DNA of 64,000 nt from contig CBDFIW010000004.1 of the NCBI GenBank assembly GCA_965248255.1, positions 3,100,001-3,164,000 of the forward strand, written 5' to 3'. A model generated the notes under the pieces. It was not told the DNA's origin and ran no database searches. It was given only the letters and a program-made list of their open reading frames with translations. This document shows, piece by piece, positions 29,355 to 37,751 of this stretch. A program made the translations under genes and the position numbers. Origin of the DNA: JAKZVK01 sp965248255 (GTDB taxonomy: Bacteria; Acidobacteriota; Terriglobia; Bryobacterales; UBA6623). Position 1 is the first letter of the stretch. Each line of letters begins with the position of its first letter.

Positions 29355-29744
29355 TCAGCGTGGTTCCTCGGTGGTGGCGAAATCGGCGGGCATGGTTATC
29401 TCGATCACTTCCCAGTCGTCGGAATATTCCAGCACCTCATGTCGGACGCCCGGAGCCTGGTACCACGCGTCTCCCGCCTCCACACGAATCTCTCCGCCGT
29501 CTTCCAGGTAGATCCGCGCCCACCCCTTGAGCATGTAGACCATTTGAAAGTCCAGGCTGTGGGAGTGGCAGCCCAGCGGCCCCTCGCAAGGGTGATCGGC
29601 CCGAATGACGTGCGCCAAGACCTTGCCCCCCGTGACGTCTTTGATGCCCAGGTCCCGATAGGCGAAGTACGGCCGTAGACCCTCCCGGGACCAACGTGCA
29701 CCCTTCGCGTATGCGGCAAACGATTTTGCTCTCTCTTCAGCCAT
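29355..29744 (-). CDS. Cupin-domain protein
   Basis: Protein of 129 residues with a single cupin fold. Motif 1 is seen around CHSHSLDFQMVYMLKGWARIYLEDG with two His and downstream Glu/Gln-type ligands; motif 2 is around GDAWYQAPGVRHEVLEYSDD with a His. It probably binds a divalent metal; small cupins act as isomerases, dioxygenases or sugar-binding modules. The start at 29744 (MAEERAKSFAAYAKG) has an AGGAG ribosome site. It is divergent from the GMC oxidoreductase gene. Confidence 0.85.
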   Translation of the reverse strand: MAEERAKSFAAYAKGARWSREGLRPYFAYRDLGIKDVTGGKVLAHVIRADHPCEGPLGCHSHSLDFQMVYMLKGWARIYLEDGGEIRVEAGDAWYQAPGVRHEVLEYSDDWEVIEITMPADFATTEEPR

Positions 29745-29862
29745 GCTGCTCCTCCGCTTGACGCCAAGATGCCACATCCGGGATGTCTGGCGCCATATCC
29801 AGTGGTCCTCCAGCGCCATCTGGTAGGGGGAATCGGGGCCCTAAGGAGGGGGTCCTAAAGAG

Positions 29863-29941
29863 GACGGAGCCCTTTTCTGGTCCGGCCGTGGTTCATCTCT
29901 GGTAGGCAGGCTGGCCCCGAGCATCGACAGGAGTGTCGATG
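29863..29941. repeat. REP-like hairpins between the cupin and GMC genes
   Basis: The gap 29745-30069 contains GAGGACGGAGCCCTTTTC (about 29863-29880), the same motif that brackets the tyrosine transposase at 60.8-61.6 kb, and a perfect stem CATCGACA-GGAG-TGTCGATG (29922-29941) inside a longer GGCAGGC/GCCTGCC pairing. Confidence 0.6.
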
Positions 29942-30069
29942 CGGCAGACGTGGGCGTCCGCGCCACACCAGTGGGCCTGCCGACCCAAAAATCCGAGGCG
30001 ATTGACGGGGTCTCGACGATCGGCTAAGGTCAGACTTCGCCTTCGCGAGAGGATGTATCGAGACTTGTT

Positions 30070-31755
30070 GTGTCTGTCGATCTAGACAAAACCTACGATG
30101 CGATCGTCGTCGGTAGTGGCGCGGCCGGCGGAGTGGCTGCCAAGGAGCTGACGGAAGGCGGTCTCGAGGTGCTGCTGTTGGAGGCGGGACCGAAGCTCGA
30201 CCCTTCCTCCTTTCTCTCCCACCGCTGGCCGTACGAGATGCCCTTTCGGGGATTCGATAAGCCGGGCGACAAGGAGAAAATCTATCCCCACCAGTGGACT
30301 TCGAGCGAATACACCCGGCCTCTCTACATCGACGAGCGGGAGCACCCCTACACGACCACGCCGGGAACATCCTGGATCTGGGTGCGGTCGCGGTGTGTGG
30401 GTGGGAAGATCCTGCATTGGAGCCGCAATGCGCGCCGGCTGAGCGATTACGATTTCAAGGCGGCCGATCGCGATGGCTACGGCGAGAATTGGCCCATCAC
30501 CTACGAAGAGCTCGCCCCGTACTACGACAAGCACGAGAGCTTCGTTGGCATCAGTGCGTCGATCGAGAACATCCCGCACCTCCCGGATGGGAAATATCTG
30601 CCGCCTTTTCCGCTCAACTGCGGGGAGCGCATCGTCCAGAAAGTAGCGCCCACGCTGGGGCTGGGGATGCGCGTGATTCCCAAGCGCGCGGCCATGAGGT
30701 CCCGCAGCATCAACGGCTTGGCGGCCTGCCACCATTGTGGTCACTGCGGCCGGGGTTGCGATATCGGGGCGTTTTGGAACTCGATCTCGGACACGCTCCC
30801 CGCTGCCGTGAAAACCGGCCGGCTGACATTGAGGCCGGACGCCGTCGTGCGCGAGATCGTCGTCGACAACAACGGCAGCCCCCGCGGCGTGAGCTTCGTG
30901 GACCGGCTGAGCAAGGAAGACTACGAGGCGAAGGGGCGGGTCGTCGTCCTGGGCGCATCGGCCTTGGAGTCCACCCGCATCATGTTGAATTCGGTGTCCC
31001 GTTTCTGGCCTGACGGCATCGCAAATTCGAGCGGCGTGCTGGGCCACTATTTGATGGACAACATAGGCGGTCCGAACGTCAGTGGTCTTTTGCCTCAGTT
31101 GCGGGACCGCGAGGTCGTGAACGAAGATGGCAAGGCCAGCGGGGTCGATATCGTGCCCTACCGCAATATCGATTCGCGCCATCCGAAGTTCATCCGCTCG
31201 TACGTTCATGAAGGAGGCTCGGGGGCGCGAGTATTCCCACACTTCGCGCGGTCGATGAGCGGCTACGGCCAGAAGTTTAAGACGACGGTGCGGAGCTACT
31301 ACACCACCTCCATCGCCTTCGGCACTCGCGGCGAGATGCTTGCCCGTTTCGAGAACTATGCCGAGATCGACAAAGACGTCGCGGATGCCTGGGGCATTCC
31401 AGTGCTCAAGTTCAATTGCCGTATGAGCGACAATGAACGCGAGATGGCCAAGGACGCCGTCGAAAACTTGAAGGCCTTGATGGAGGCGCTAGGGGCGGAA
31501 AACGTCAGCGTCCGGGACCGGCTGATGGCCCCCGGCTTTGCCATCCACGGTATGGGCACGGCCCGTATGGGTGCCGACCCGAAGAAGAGTGTGCTGAACA
31601 AGTTCAATCAAGCGCACGACGTGAAGAATCTCTTCGTGGTCGACGGCGCGTGTTTCGTGACGTCAGGTGGCTATGGGCCGACACTTACGATCGGGGCCTT
31701 GGCAGCGAGGGCATCCGACTATATCGTGAACCAGATGAAAACGGGCGAGTTGTAG
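30070..31755 (+). CDS. GMC-family flavin oxidoreductase
   Basis: Protein of 561 residues. The FAD-binding Rossmann motif is DAIVVGSGAAGGVAAKEL, followed by LLLEAGP. The C-terminal GMC domain has FAIHGMGTARMGADP and FVVDGACFVTSGGYGPTLTIGALAARASDYI. A CHHCGHCGRGCDIG segment at about residues 219-232 is Cys/His-rich. The gene starts with GTG at 30070; no ATG in frame fits the fold. The downstream gene encodes a gluconate-2-dehydrogenase subunit 3-like protein with a Tat signal. In such pairs the flavoprotein, which lacks its own signal, is thought to be co-exported with the small subunit and to oxidise a sugar or alcohol in the periplasm. Confidence 0.9.
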   Translation: MSVDLDKTYDAIVVGSGAAGGVAAKELTEGGLEVLLLEAGPKLDPSSFLSHRWPYEMPFRGFDKPGDKEKIYPHQWTSSEYTRPLYIDEREHPYTTTPGTSWIWVRSRCVGGKILHWSRNARRLSDYDFKAADRDGYGENWPITYEELAPYYDKHESFVGISASIENIPHLPDGKYLPPFPLNCGERIVQKVAPTLGLGMRVIPKRAAMRSRSINGLAACHHCGHCGRGCDIGAFWNSISDTLPAAVKTGRLTLRPDAVVREIVVDNNGSPRGVSFVDRLSKEDYEAKGRVVVLGASALESTRIMLNSVSRFWPDGIANSSGVLGHYLMDNIGGPNVSGLLPQLRDREVVNEDGKASGVDIVPYRNIDSRHPKFIRSYVHEGGSGARVFPHFARSMSGYGQKFKTTVRSYYTTSIAFGTRGEMLARFENYAEIDKDVADAWGIPVLKFNCRMSDNEREMAKDAVENLKALMEALGAENVSVRDRLMAPGFAIHGMGTARMGADPKKSVLNKFNQAHDVKNLFVVDGACFVTSGGYGPTLTIGALAARASDYIVNQMKTGEL

Positions 31756-31799
31756 ACGCGTAGGGTGCCACGACGGTGGACCAGCAAGGAGAGCACGGC

Positions 31800-32363
31800 A
31801 TGGACCAGCACGGCATGCAACGCCGCACAGCGCTGAAACTAATGGCTGCGGGCGTCGTGGCCGAGCGGGTTCAGGTCGCAGGCGGACAGTTGATCGCCTT
31901 GGCCCAGGCCCCCGCCGAATACAAGCTCCGCTTCTTTGGTGAAGACCAGAAGACGCTGCTGGATCGCCTGACCGAACTGATCATTCCCGCTGATGACCAC
32001 TCGCCGGGCGCTCAAGAGGCGAAGGTGAGCCTGTTCATTGATCTCATGGTGTCCCACAGTAAGCCGGGCGTGCAGGACCAGTGGGCCCGCGGCTTGGGCG
32101 CTGTGGAGAAAGAATCCCAAACAAAGTTCCAAAAGCCGTTCCTCGAGTGCGACGCCGCCGAGCAGGACCGGATCATGCAGGCGATGGCCGGGAACGAAGG
32201 TCGCCCCACGACCGAACTCGAGAAGTTCTTCGCGGTCCTCAAATCGAGAACAATCGACGGGTACTACACGTCGGCGATCGGGATCCACCAGGAGCTCGAG
32301 TATAAAGGCAACCGTCCTCAGGCCGAGTTCGTCGGCTGTACACACCCCGAGCACGGCGCTTAA
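31800..32363 (+). CDS. Gluconate 2-dehydrogenase subunit 3-family protein, Tat-exported
   Basis: Protein of 187 residues. The N-terminus has a twin-arginine signal (MQRRTALKLMAAGVVAE) and the body contains LTELIIPADDHSPGAQEAKV, the characteristic family segment. An AAGGAG ribosome site 8 bases before the ATG at 31800 supports this start over the upstream in-frame GTG at 31776. It begins 44 bases after the GMC gene and is almost certainly in its operon, as small subunit and Tat carrier for that flavoprotein. Confidence 0.88.
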   Translation: MDQHGMQRRTALKLMAAGVVAERVQVAGGQLIALAQAPAEYKLRFFGEDQKTLLDRLTELIIPADDHSPGAQEAKVSLFIDLMVSHSKPGVQDQWARGLGAVEKESQTKFQKPFLECDAAEQDRIMQAMAGNEGRPTTELEKFFAVLKSRTIDGYYTSAIGIHQELEYKGNRPQAEFVGCTHPEHGA

Positions 32364-32435
32364 GCGTGCCGGCCGGCGACGGGCCTTTGGGCGAAGACGG
32401 ACCCGAGCCCCCTAAGGGGGCGGTTCAACTATCAA

Positions 32436-32622
32436 CCCAGTGCGCAAGCGCTGGGAAACGAAAGACCAAAACCAACCGAGCCCTGCAAGGAGCGACTCAA
32501 CAAATCGCGGTTCACGAACCGAGCTACAGACCCCATCCACAGATTACGCAGATTCACACAGATTGTTCGGAGGACTGCGTGGGTGGATCTTTCATCTACG
32601 AGAATCTGCGTAATCCGTGGAT
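32436..32622. repeat. REP hairpin and 21-base inverted repeat
   Basis: The gap 32364-32731 contains a REP-type stem CCCAGTGC-GCAA-GCGCTGGG (32436-32455) and an inverted repeat whose arms are ATCCACAGATTACGCAGATT (from 32535) and its complement (to 32622), with one mismatch. The ATTACGCAGATT palindromic pair is a sequence seen interspersed in many bacterial genomes. Confidence 0.7.
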
Positions 32623-32731
32623 GACGAGCCCCCAAAGGGGCCGTCCCCGTCCGGGGATGCGCGGATGCCGATGCCGACCGACTGAGTTCAGGCTCTGTCC
32701 CCACCGGGGCTGTCCCCACCGGGGCACGGCT

Positions 32732-33142
32732 CTACAGACCTCGGCCGAAGACCAAACCAAGCACAATCGAAATTCCTGCCAGAGTGGGAACCAGCAGCAG
32801 CCAGAGGGTGTATCGGTGGCGGTAGTATTCCAGCTTTGCCTCGTCAAAGTATTTTGCGAGACCGTTGTCCTCGTACATTTCCATCAGTGTTCTCGTCAGT
32901 GACAGCGCCTCCCTTCTGCTGTTGTTCAAAGAAAGAGCAATCAAAGCGTTCAGAAGAAGAACGCACCCAGCTGTAGCTACTGTGGCTGTCATCCGGGTTG
33001 GGAAGACGCTAGCCAACGTAACAAAGCCGGCGAAGTTGATCGCATAGAGTACGGCCAAAAGCACACGGTCCGTATTGAACACGTGACGAAGGGAAGACCA
33101 AAGGTTGGCGTGCAGCTCTTTCAGTAATTCCGGTTGGGGCAT
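32732..33142 (-). CDS. Small membrane protein of unknown function
   Basis: Protein of 136 residues with three likely membrane segments: VLLAVLYAINFAGFVTLASVF (about 27-47), ATVATAGCVLLLNALIALSL (about 52-71) and LWLLLVPTLAGISIVLGLVF (about 113-132), with a charged loop between the second and third. No family is recognised. It is the first of five leftward orphan genes between 32.7 and 37.6 kb. Confidence 0.6.
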   Translation of the reverse strand: MPQPELLKELHANLWSSLRHVFNTDRVLLAVLYAINFAGFVTLASVFPTRMTATVATAGCVLLLNALIALSLNNSRREALSLTRTLMEMYEDNGLAKYFDEAKLEYYRHRYTLWLLLVPTLAGISIVLGLVFGRGL

Positions 33143-33246
33143 CGCTATCTCCTCGATCGACTCGATGTATCGCGTAGGCCTTGCTCTCCTGCCTCCCGTC
33201 CGCGGAGGAGAGTTAGGCTGGAGTGAACGGCCGCGAGTTCTGCAGC

Positions 33247-34272
33247 CTAACTGTAGCGATTAGCTAACTGCTGCTCGGCCTCGTCAAGAACCTTCCTGGC
33301 TCGGCGGTAGTTCGCGGTACGCCGCAACGCCTCCTCCGCCGCGTCCTTCGCGTTTTCCCAATCACCGAGCGCGGCGAACGCCTCTGCTAAGAGGCAAGGT
33401 GGACGTGAACCACGATTCAGGCCGGCGGCTGCCGCCAGCGGGACGATTGCCTCTTGGTGCCGGCCAAGGTGGCAGAGTGAGTCGCCGATCAGTTCGAGGG
33501 TCTTGAAGTGCACATGATACCCAAGGGATTGTTGGAAGAGTCCAAGTGCGGGTTCGAAGTCGCCTTGGTCGAAGGTTTCGCGGCCATCTCGGAACAGATC
33601 GGACGATTTCTCGAGATCTGCTACCGCGCACCACTCGCAAAAGTCAGCCGACAAGCCTTTCGGATTCGCTGAGGCGGTTCTCTGGGCGGTATCCTCACCG
33701 TATTCCAACCCGTGGATTAGAATCGGCAAATCCCGATCAAAGACCTCCCGAATCGATCCTATCCGGTGCATTTCTCTCGCTATCGCAACAGCCACTTCGT
33801 TCAACAAGTCTTTGACTGATGTTTCAAAACCCTCAATATCAAAGTCATCGGAGTCGCTGTACGAGATGCCTCGTTCCGCGAGAAGCTGCTGCCAGAATCC
33901 TCTGTCGACGCTCTCACGCGGAACGAGGCAGCGCAGGTTGGGCGCTCGCAGCCAAAACGCATAGTTCCATCTTGCCTCGATCTCATTGGAAGGAAGGCCA
34001 TCGATCCCGGTCTGTCTGGCTAAAGCGCGCGTTATTTGTGCAGCGGTATTGAAACTGAGCACGAGCTCCGGCTCGGTAGTATCTCCGGCATCCACGTAAA
34101 GAGAAAGGGCGTACACGTCCTCGCGCACCGCGATGTCGAGCTTCTGCAGGAAGCCGCGACATCGGACAACGAGGAGGTCTCGAAGCGATTTAAGGATCAC
34201 GAATTGCTGCCTAGTCACCTGCCAATGAGCTGCAAAGCCGCTGCGTGGCCCGTGCTGCACAACGACGCTCAA
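33247..34272 (-). CDS. TPR-containing protein of unknown function
   Basis: Protein of up to 341 residues. The C-terminal third has tetratricopeptide-type helices (FEPALGLFQQSLGYHVHFK, then HQEAIVPLAAAAGLNRGS and WENAKDAAEEALRRTANYRRA). The N-terminal two thirds are not recognised and include a Trp-rich patch (WNYAFWLRAPNLRCL). The start is uncertain: the frame opens with TTG at 34272 and there is no clear ribosome site. TPR domains usually mediate protein-protein contact. Confidence 0.55.
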   Translation of the reverse strand: MSVVVQHGPRSGFAAHWQVTRQQFVILKSLRDLLVVRCRGFLQKLDIAVREDVYALSLYVDAGDTTEPELVLSFNTAAQITRALARQTGIDGLPSNEIEARWNYAFWLRAPNLRCLVPRESVDRGFWQQLLAERGISYSDSDDFDIEGFETSVKDLLNEVAVAIAREMHRIGSIREVFDRDLPILIHGLEYGEDTAQRTASANPKGLSADFCEWCAVADLEKSSDLFRDGRETFDQGDFEPALGLFQQSLGYHVHFKTLELIGDSLCHLGRHQEAIVPLAAAAGLNRGSRPPCLLAEAFAALGDWENAKDAAEEALRRTANYRRARKVLDEAEQQLANRYS

Positions 34273-34331
34273 GGAGGATGGCGGCGCGCCGGCCGCACCA
34301 CGAACTGGCCTCCGTAGGCTCCACCGGCTGG

Positions 34332-35030
34332 TCAGTCGCCATCAAACCCCATGACCTCATCGAGTCCCTTAGTTAACCGCTCCGGCGAACCATCGCATTC
34401 ACGCAAATGGAAAAGCTCCTCGGCCTGTGGCTCCACACGATGCAGAATGAACTCCTCGCCTGCACGCTCGGCGAGAATCAGGTATTCACCGTCTTCTAGC
34501 GCCACCCGATGGGCCGTGTCCTCATTGTGTAACGCCCAGCCCCTGTGCGGTTCAGCGGGGTGCCTCTCGAGGAACGTGTGCCAAGCCAGCGGCAGCGGCT
34601 CCGGCTCTTTGCGGCCGACGGGCGGACGGTTGGGATCATCGAGGAGTGTTGCCCGTGGCTCCTCCTCCCACGTCGCGAAGGCGACAGCCTTGGGGCTTGG
34701 AGTGATGGCAAATTCGAAGATGTGGCCGCTAACGCTGTATAGCGTGGCCTTGTACCCCGCGCCGGCCAGGCGGAAGCGCACTTCGGCCAGCCGGAACTCG
34801 TCGGTACACGGAAAGGCCGGAACCCCACTCCAGTCGGCCTTCCCGCTCCTCAGGCAGTAGAAGCTGATCGCGCTCCACGCAGGGGGAGACCGTTGCACCC
34901 GATTGATGCCTGCTACCCGTGCATCGAAGAGCGGCTGAACACTGCCCGGAAGCACGGTCCGCACCTCCGCCAGAAGGCGTTCTTCAAGCGGTGTAAATCG
35001 TTTCCAGAGCAGGCTCAGCCTCGAAGTCAC
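34332..35030 (-). CDS. Hypothetical protein
   Basis: Protein of 232 residues starting at a GTG (35030) with a GGAAGG ribosome site upstream. It begins MTSRLSLLWKRFTPLEERLL. The composition is that of a soluble globular protein; the C-terminus is acidic. No catalytic motif or named family could be recognised. The LAGAGYKATLYSVSGHIFEF stretch looks like a beta-rich core, and one possibility is an immunity-type or SMI1-like fold, but this is weakly supported. Confidence 0.5.
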   Translation of the reverse strand: MTSRLSLLWKRFTPLEERLLAEVRTVLPGSVQPLFDARVAGINRVQRSPPAWSAISFYCLRSGKADWSGVPAFPCTDEFRLAEVRFRLAGAGYKATLYSVSGHIFEFAITPSPKAVAFATWEEEPRATLLDDPNRPPVGRKEPEPLPLAWHTFLERHPAEPHRGWALHNEDTAHRVALEDGEYLILAERAGEEFILHRVEPQAEELFHLRECDGSPERLTKGLDEVMGFDGD

Positions 35031-35255
35031 TGCTACACCTTCCGCCGGTGCCTACCGTCCAGTGAGCTACGGTCGGCCAGGTAGGAAGATCGCAGCATGA
35101 ATGCCGTTGTCCTTGAGGCTGCGGGTCGCTCGATCGGACTGTTAAGTGTAACGGTTTGGCCATCAGCTAGAACCGCAGCTGGCCGGGGACCACTTCAACA
35201 CAGCGCTCGGCAAGCAAGCGGCGTGACGAAGGGGCTTGGCAGCTGATCAGCCGGG

Positions 35256-35747
35256 TCACGCGTTCCCTTCCACGACGATGATCTCGTCCTCCGGAAAGAC
35301 CCCGCCACGCGCTTGATACTCTACGACGCTTAGTTGGGATCTTCGGGGAGCCGGCAGATCCTCCGAGTCAATGAGTCCTGAGTACCAGTGACCAAATACG
35401 CAGGCTTGGTTGGCTGATCCCGCGACCCTGCAGAACGCCTCCACGAAGGCCTCGCGAGCGCTTCCTTTCGTGGCGCGATCGTGATCACGAAGAGCACGCT
35501 CGATCTTGGCAGCCGGCCAGCCTTTTCGTTTGTACTTCGATCGAAGACGGTCTCGCTGGGCTTTGGGAGAGGAGTAGAAGTCGCAGGAGCACATGCCGTT
35601 GGTGACGTAGAAAGCTGCGACGCCTGGACCCAAGGCCGACAGCACGTCTCGGTTCGACGATCGCTGGATCTGAAAACCCGCTTCACGAAACGGTTCAAGC
35701 AGGTTCGGATTCTCGGGCCGCACCCCTGCAGTTAGGAAGAAACACAT
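35256..35747 (-). CDS. Hypothetical Cys-containing protein
   Basis: Protein of 163 residues starting MCFFLTAGVRPENPNLLEPF. The GMCSCDFYSSPKAQRDRLRSK region has a Cys-Ser-Cys-Asp motif followed by a basic helix, and CVFGHWYSGLIDSE lies near the end. Proteins with this MCFFLT/CSCD pattern occur sporadically in bacteria without assigned function. The 3' end of an IS630 element lies about 25 bases beyond its start, so its promoter may have been replaced. Confidence 0.5.
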   Translation of the reverse strand: MCFFLTAGVRPENPNLLEPFREAGFQIQRSSNRDVLSALGPGVAAFYVTNGMCSCDFYSSPKAQRDRLRSKYKRKGWPAAKIERALRDHDRATKGSAREAFVEAFCRVAGSANQACVFGHWYSGLIDSEDLPAPRRSQLSVVEYQARGGVFPEDEIIVVEGNA

Positions 35748-35771
35748 CGAAACGGGTCCTCCATACGCCTA

Positions 35772-36865
35772 TTGACTCCCGCATAATATAGAGTCAGTCA
35801 AAACAAAGAGAAGACTGTTTCCAGAAGGCCGTGATCAAACGCGGTTTGCGGTACATGCGGCGGAGTGCCTTGCGGGCCCGCTCGTTCAGCTCGCCGTAGT
35901 CTTTCGGGCAGACGTTCGGCAACTCGTGCTGCTTCCAGTAAGCCCAGATGTATTCCACCGGATTCAACTCCGGCGCATAGGGTGGCAAGTACTCGGTTGC
36001 GATGTGGCCTTCGGAGAGTTCGATGAACTCTTGCACCAGGCGGCTACGGTGCGCCGGCAGCCGATCCCAGACGATCAGCAGCGGGCGATCGATATGACGT
36101 ACCAACGCCTTGAGAAAGTCGGTCACTTGCTCTTTGCCGATCGCACCGGGATAGAGCCGGAAGTAGAAGTTACGCAGCGTCAGCCCCGTCGAGACGGAAA
36201 GCTTCTCCCAGTTGAAGTTAAACTGCAGCACCGGTGTTTGGCCACGTGGCGCCCAGGTGCGGCAGCGATGCGGCTTCTGACTCAATCCGCTTTCGTCGAT
36301 GAAGACGAGCGTACGGCCTTCGTTTTGGGCTTTTTTTTAATGCGCTTCCAGGTCTTGCGCTTCCAGGTGCGGATCCGCTCTTCGTTGCGCTCGCGCGCCT
36401 TTCCGGCCGGGCGTTGCGGGCTCCAGTCGAGCGCTCGCAGGATCTTCCAGGCGTGGCCTGCGTGGTATGCGACCCCGAACTCGTCTCCGGTCAGCCGAGC
36501 CACCCGCGGACAGCTCCACAGGGGCGTTGGGAAGCCGTGGGCTTCCGGGCCTTCCAGCAGCAGCGACGTCAGGCGTTCGCGTTGTGCGGCATCGAGGAGC
36601 GGCTTGCGTCCGGCGCGCCCGGCCTGGCGGAGTCCGGCCGCACCCTGCTCGCGGTATTGCCGCCGCCACTCACTGACGGTTTGGCGAGCGACGTTCAGCC
36701 GTCTCGCCGTCTCGGACTGATTGTGGCCTTGGTGGAGCAGCCGCATCGCTTCGAAACGGCGCTTCTCCAGCGCCTTGAAATCCCGCTTCACACCTTTGGG
36801 GTTGCCCATACATATATAGATGCTCCACACTGTCAAAAAGTGTCATAATAATTTGCGGGATTCAA
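35772..36865 (-). mobile_element. IS630-family element type B, copy A (complete)
   Basis: Element of 1094 bp. Ends TTGACTCCCGCATAAT and the complement of GCGGGATTCAA are inverted; flanked by TA (35770-35771 and 36866-36867). Complete copies of the same length lie at 51905-52998 and 57204-58297, and a truncated one at 47694-48322. Confidence 0.92.
35794..36809 (-). CDS. IS630-family transposase made by -1 frameshifting (copy A)
   Basis: Two overlapping frames. The first, from the ATG at 36809 (MGNPKGVKRDFKALEKRRFE), encodes the HTH part (ARRLNVARQTVSEWRRQYRE) and ends soon after KRIKKKPKTKAVR. At the A8G run (36328-36340) a -1 slip joins the second frame, which carries the DDE core: Asp in LVFIDESGLSQ, Asp in LIVWDRLPAH and Glu in LNPVEYIWAYWK. 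The fused product would be about 338 residues, normal for IS630. Three full copies keep the same A8G run, so the slip is likely programmed, though transcriptional slippage is equally possible. Confidence 0.88.
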
Positions 36866-37038
36866 TAGTAGCCGAATTCAGCGGCGAGACCAGCCCCACG
36901 CCCATCCGCACGAACTTGACCCGAAGCCGCCACCGACTCTTGCTGTAGACCATGCCACCGAATCGACAAGGGCCTCGTCCACTTCAGTTCGTAGATGGGC
37001 AGCGCACCTCCACCTCTTCGTGAAGCTGCGGGTTCCCG

Positions 37039-37569
37039 TCACGGCAGGTAGATCGAGTCCACCTTCTTGACCTTACAAGGGGAATCGGTCCACGTTTCGA
37101 GTGCGCCCAGCACAAGACTCTTCAGTTCCTCAAGCTCTGGGGTATCGACGACCTGATCTAGCACCATCCAACGCTTTCGACTCGAGGTGAGAAGGATTCG
37201 GAACACGCCTTCCTCGGGCGCGTCACAGAAGACATTGACGGCGAGCGACGTCCGGCCCTTCCGGAACCAAATGAACCAGCCCCAGTCTTCCTGATTGTGC
37301 TCAACGTCTTCGTACCGCCCGTTCATGGCTGGCACCAGCTGGTCGGTGACGACGTCCCCGCCCCAGCAGCAATCATTGAAGTACACGTCGTCGTCATCAA
37401 CCTCAAGGGCCATTGTAAAAGCTATCACGTACGGCACGGGATTCCCCCTTTTGGGCTGACCCGGATAAAAGCGGTCCTTGGTTGAGTCTATGAAGAAGCG
37501 CCGACGCCCACCCGGCCCGCAACCACTTTCGTCGTTTGTAACAACTTCAAGCGGGTTCAAAAACTTCAT
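37039..37569 (-). CDS. Hypothetical protein
   Basis: Protein of 176 residues starting MKFLNPLEVVTNDESGCGPG. The middle has GWFIWFRKGRTSLAVNVFCD and TSSRKRWMVLDQVVDTPELE, with the sharply alternating hydrophobic and charged pattern of a soluble alpha/beta protein. I recall similar orphan proteins in scattered bacteria, without function. The context of small leftward genes suggests a lineage-specific island. Confidence 0.5.
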   Translation of the reverse strand: MKFLNPLEVVTNDESGCGPGGRRRFFIDSTKDRFYPGQPKRGNPVPYVIAFTMALEVDDDDVYFNDCCWGGDVVTDQLVPAMNGRYEDVEHNQEDWGWFIWFRKGRTSLAVNVFCDAPEEGVFRILLTSSRKRWMVLDQVVDTPELEELKSLVLGALETWTDSPCKVKKVDSIYLP

Positions 37570-37751
37570 CCGCCCTTTTGCGCTACTAACATACTCGCAT
37601 CCCGTCGAGTTCTTGGGAGAGCGCAGACGTTAAAACCTGGTCTTCCGTCGGGAACGCATCAATCATCCTGATAGCTCCTCCTAGAGTGGGGAACTCGGCC
37701 CGCAGAGGTAGAGGACACGGGTCTCCGCCAACCCCACGCTACACTGGAAGC

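Noticed and set aside
30082..31242. 386-residue frame opposite the GMC oxidoreductase
   Set aside because: It is an antisense shadow with composition like other mirror frames and no family features.
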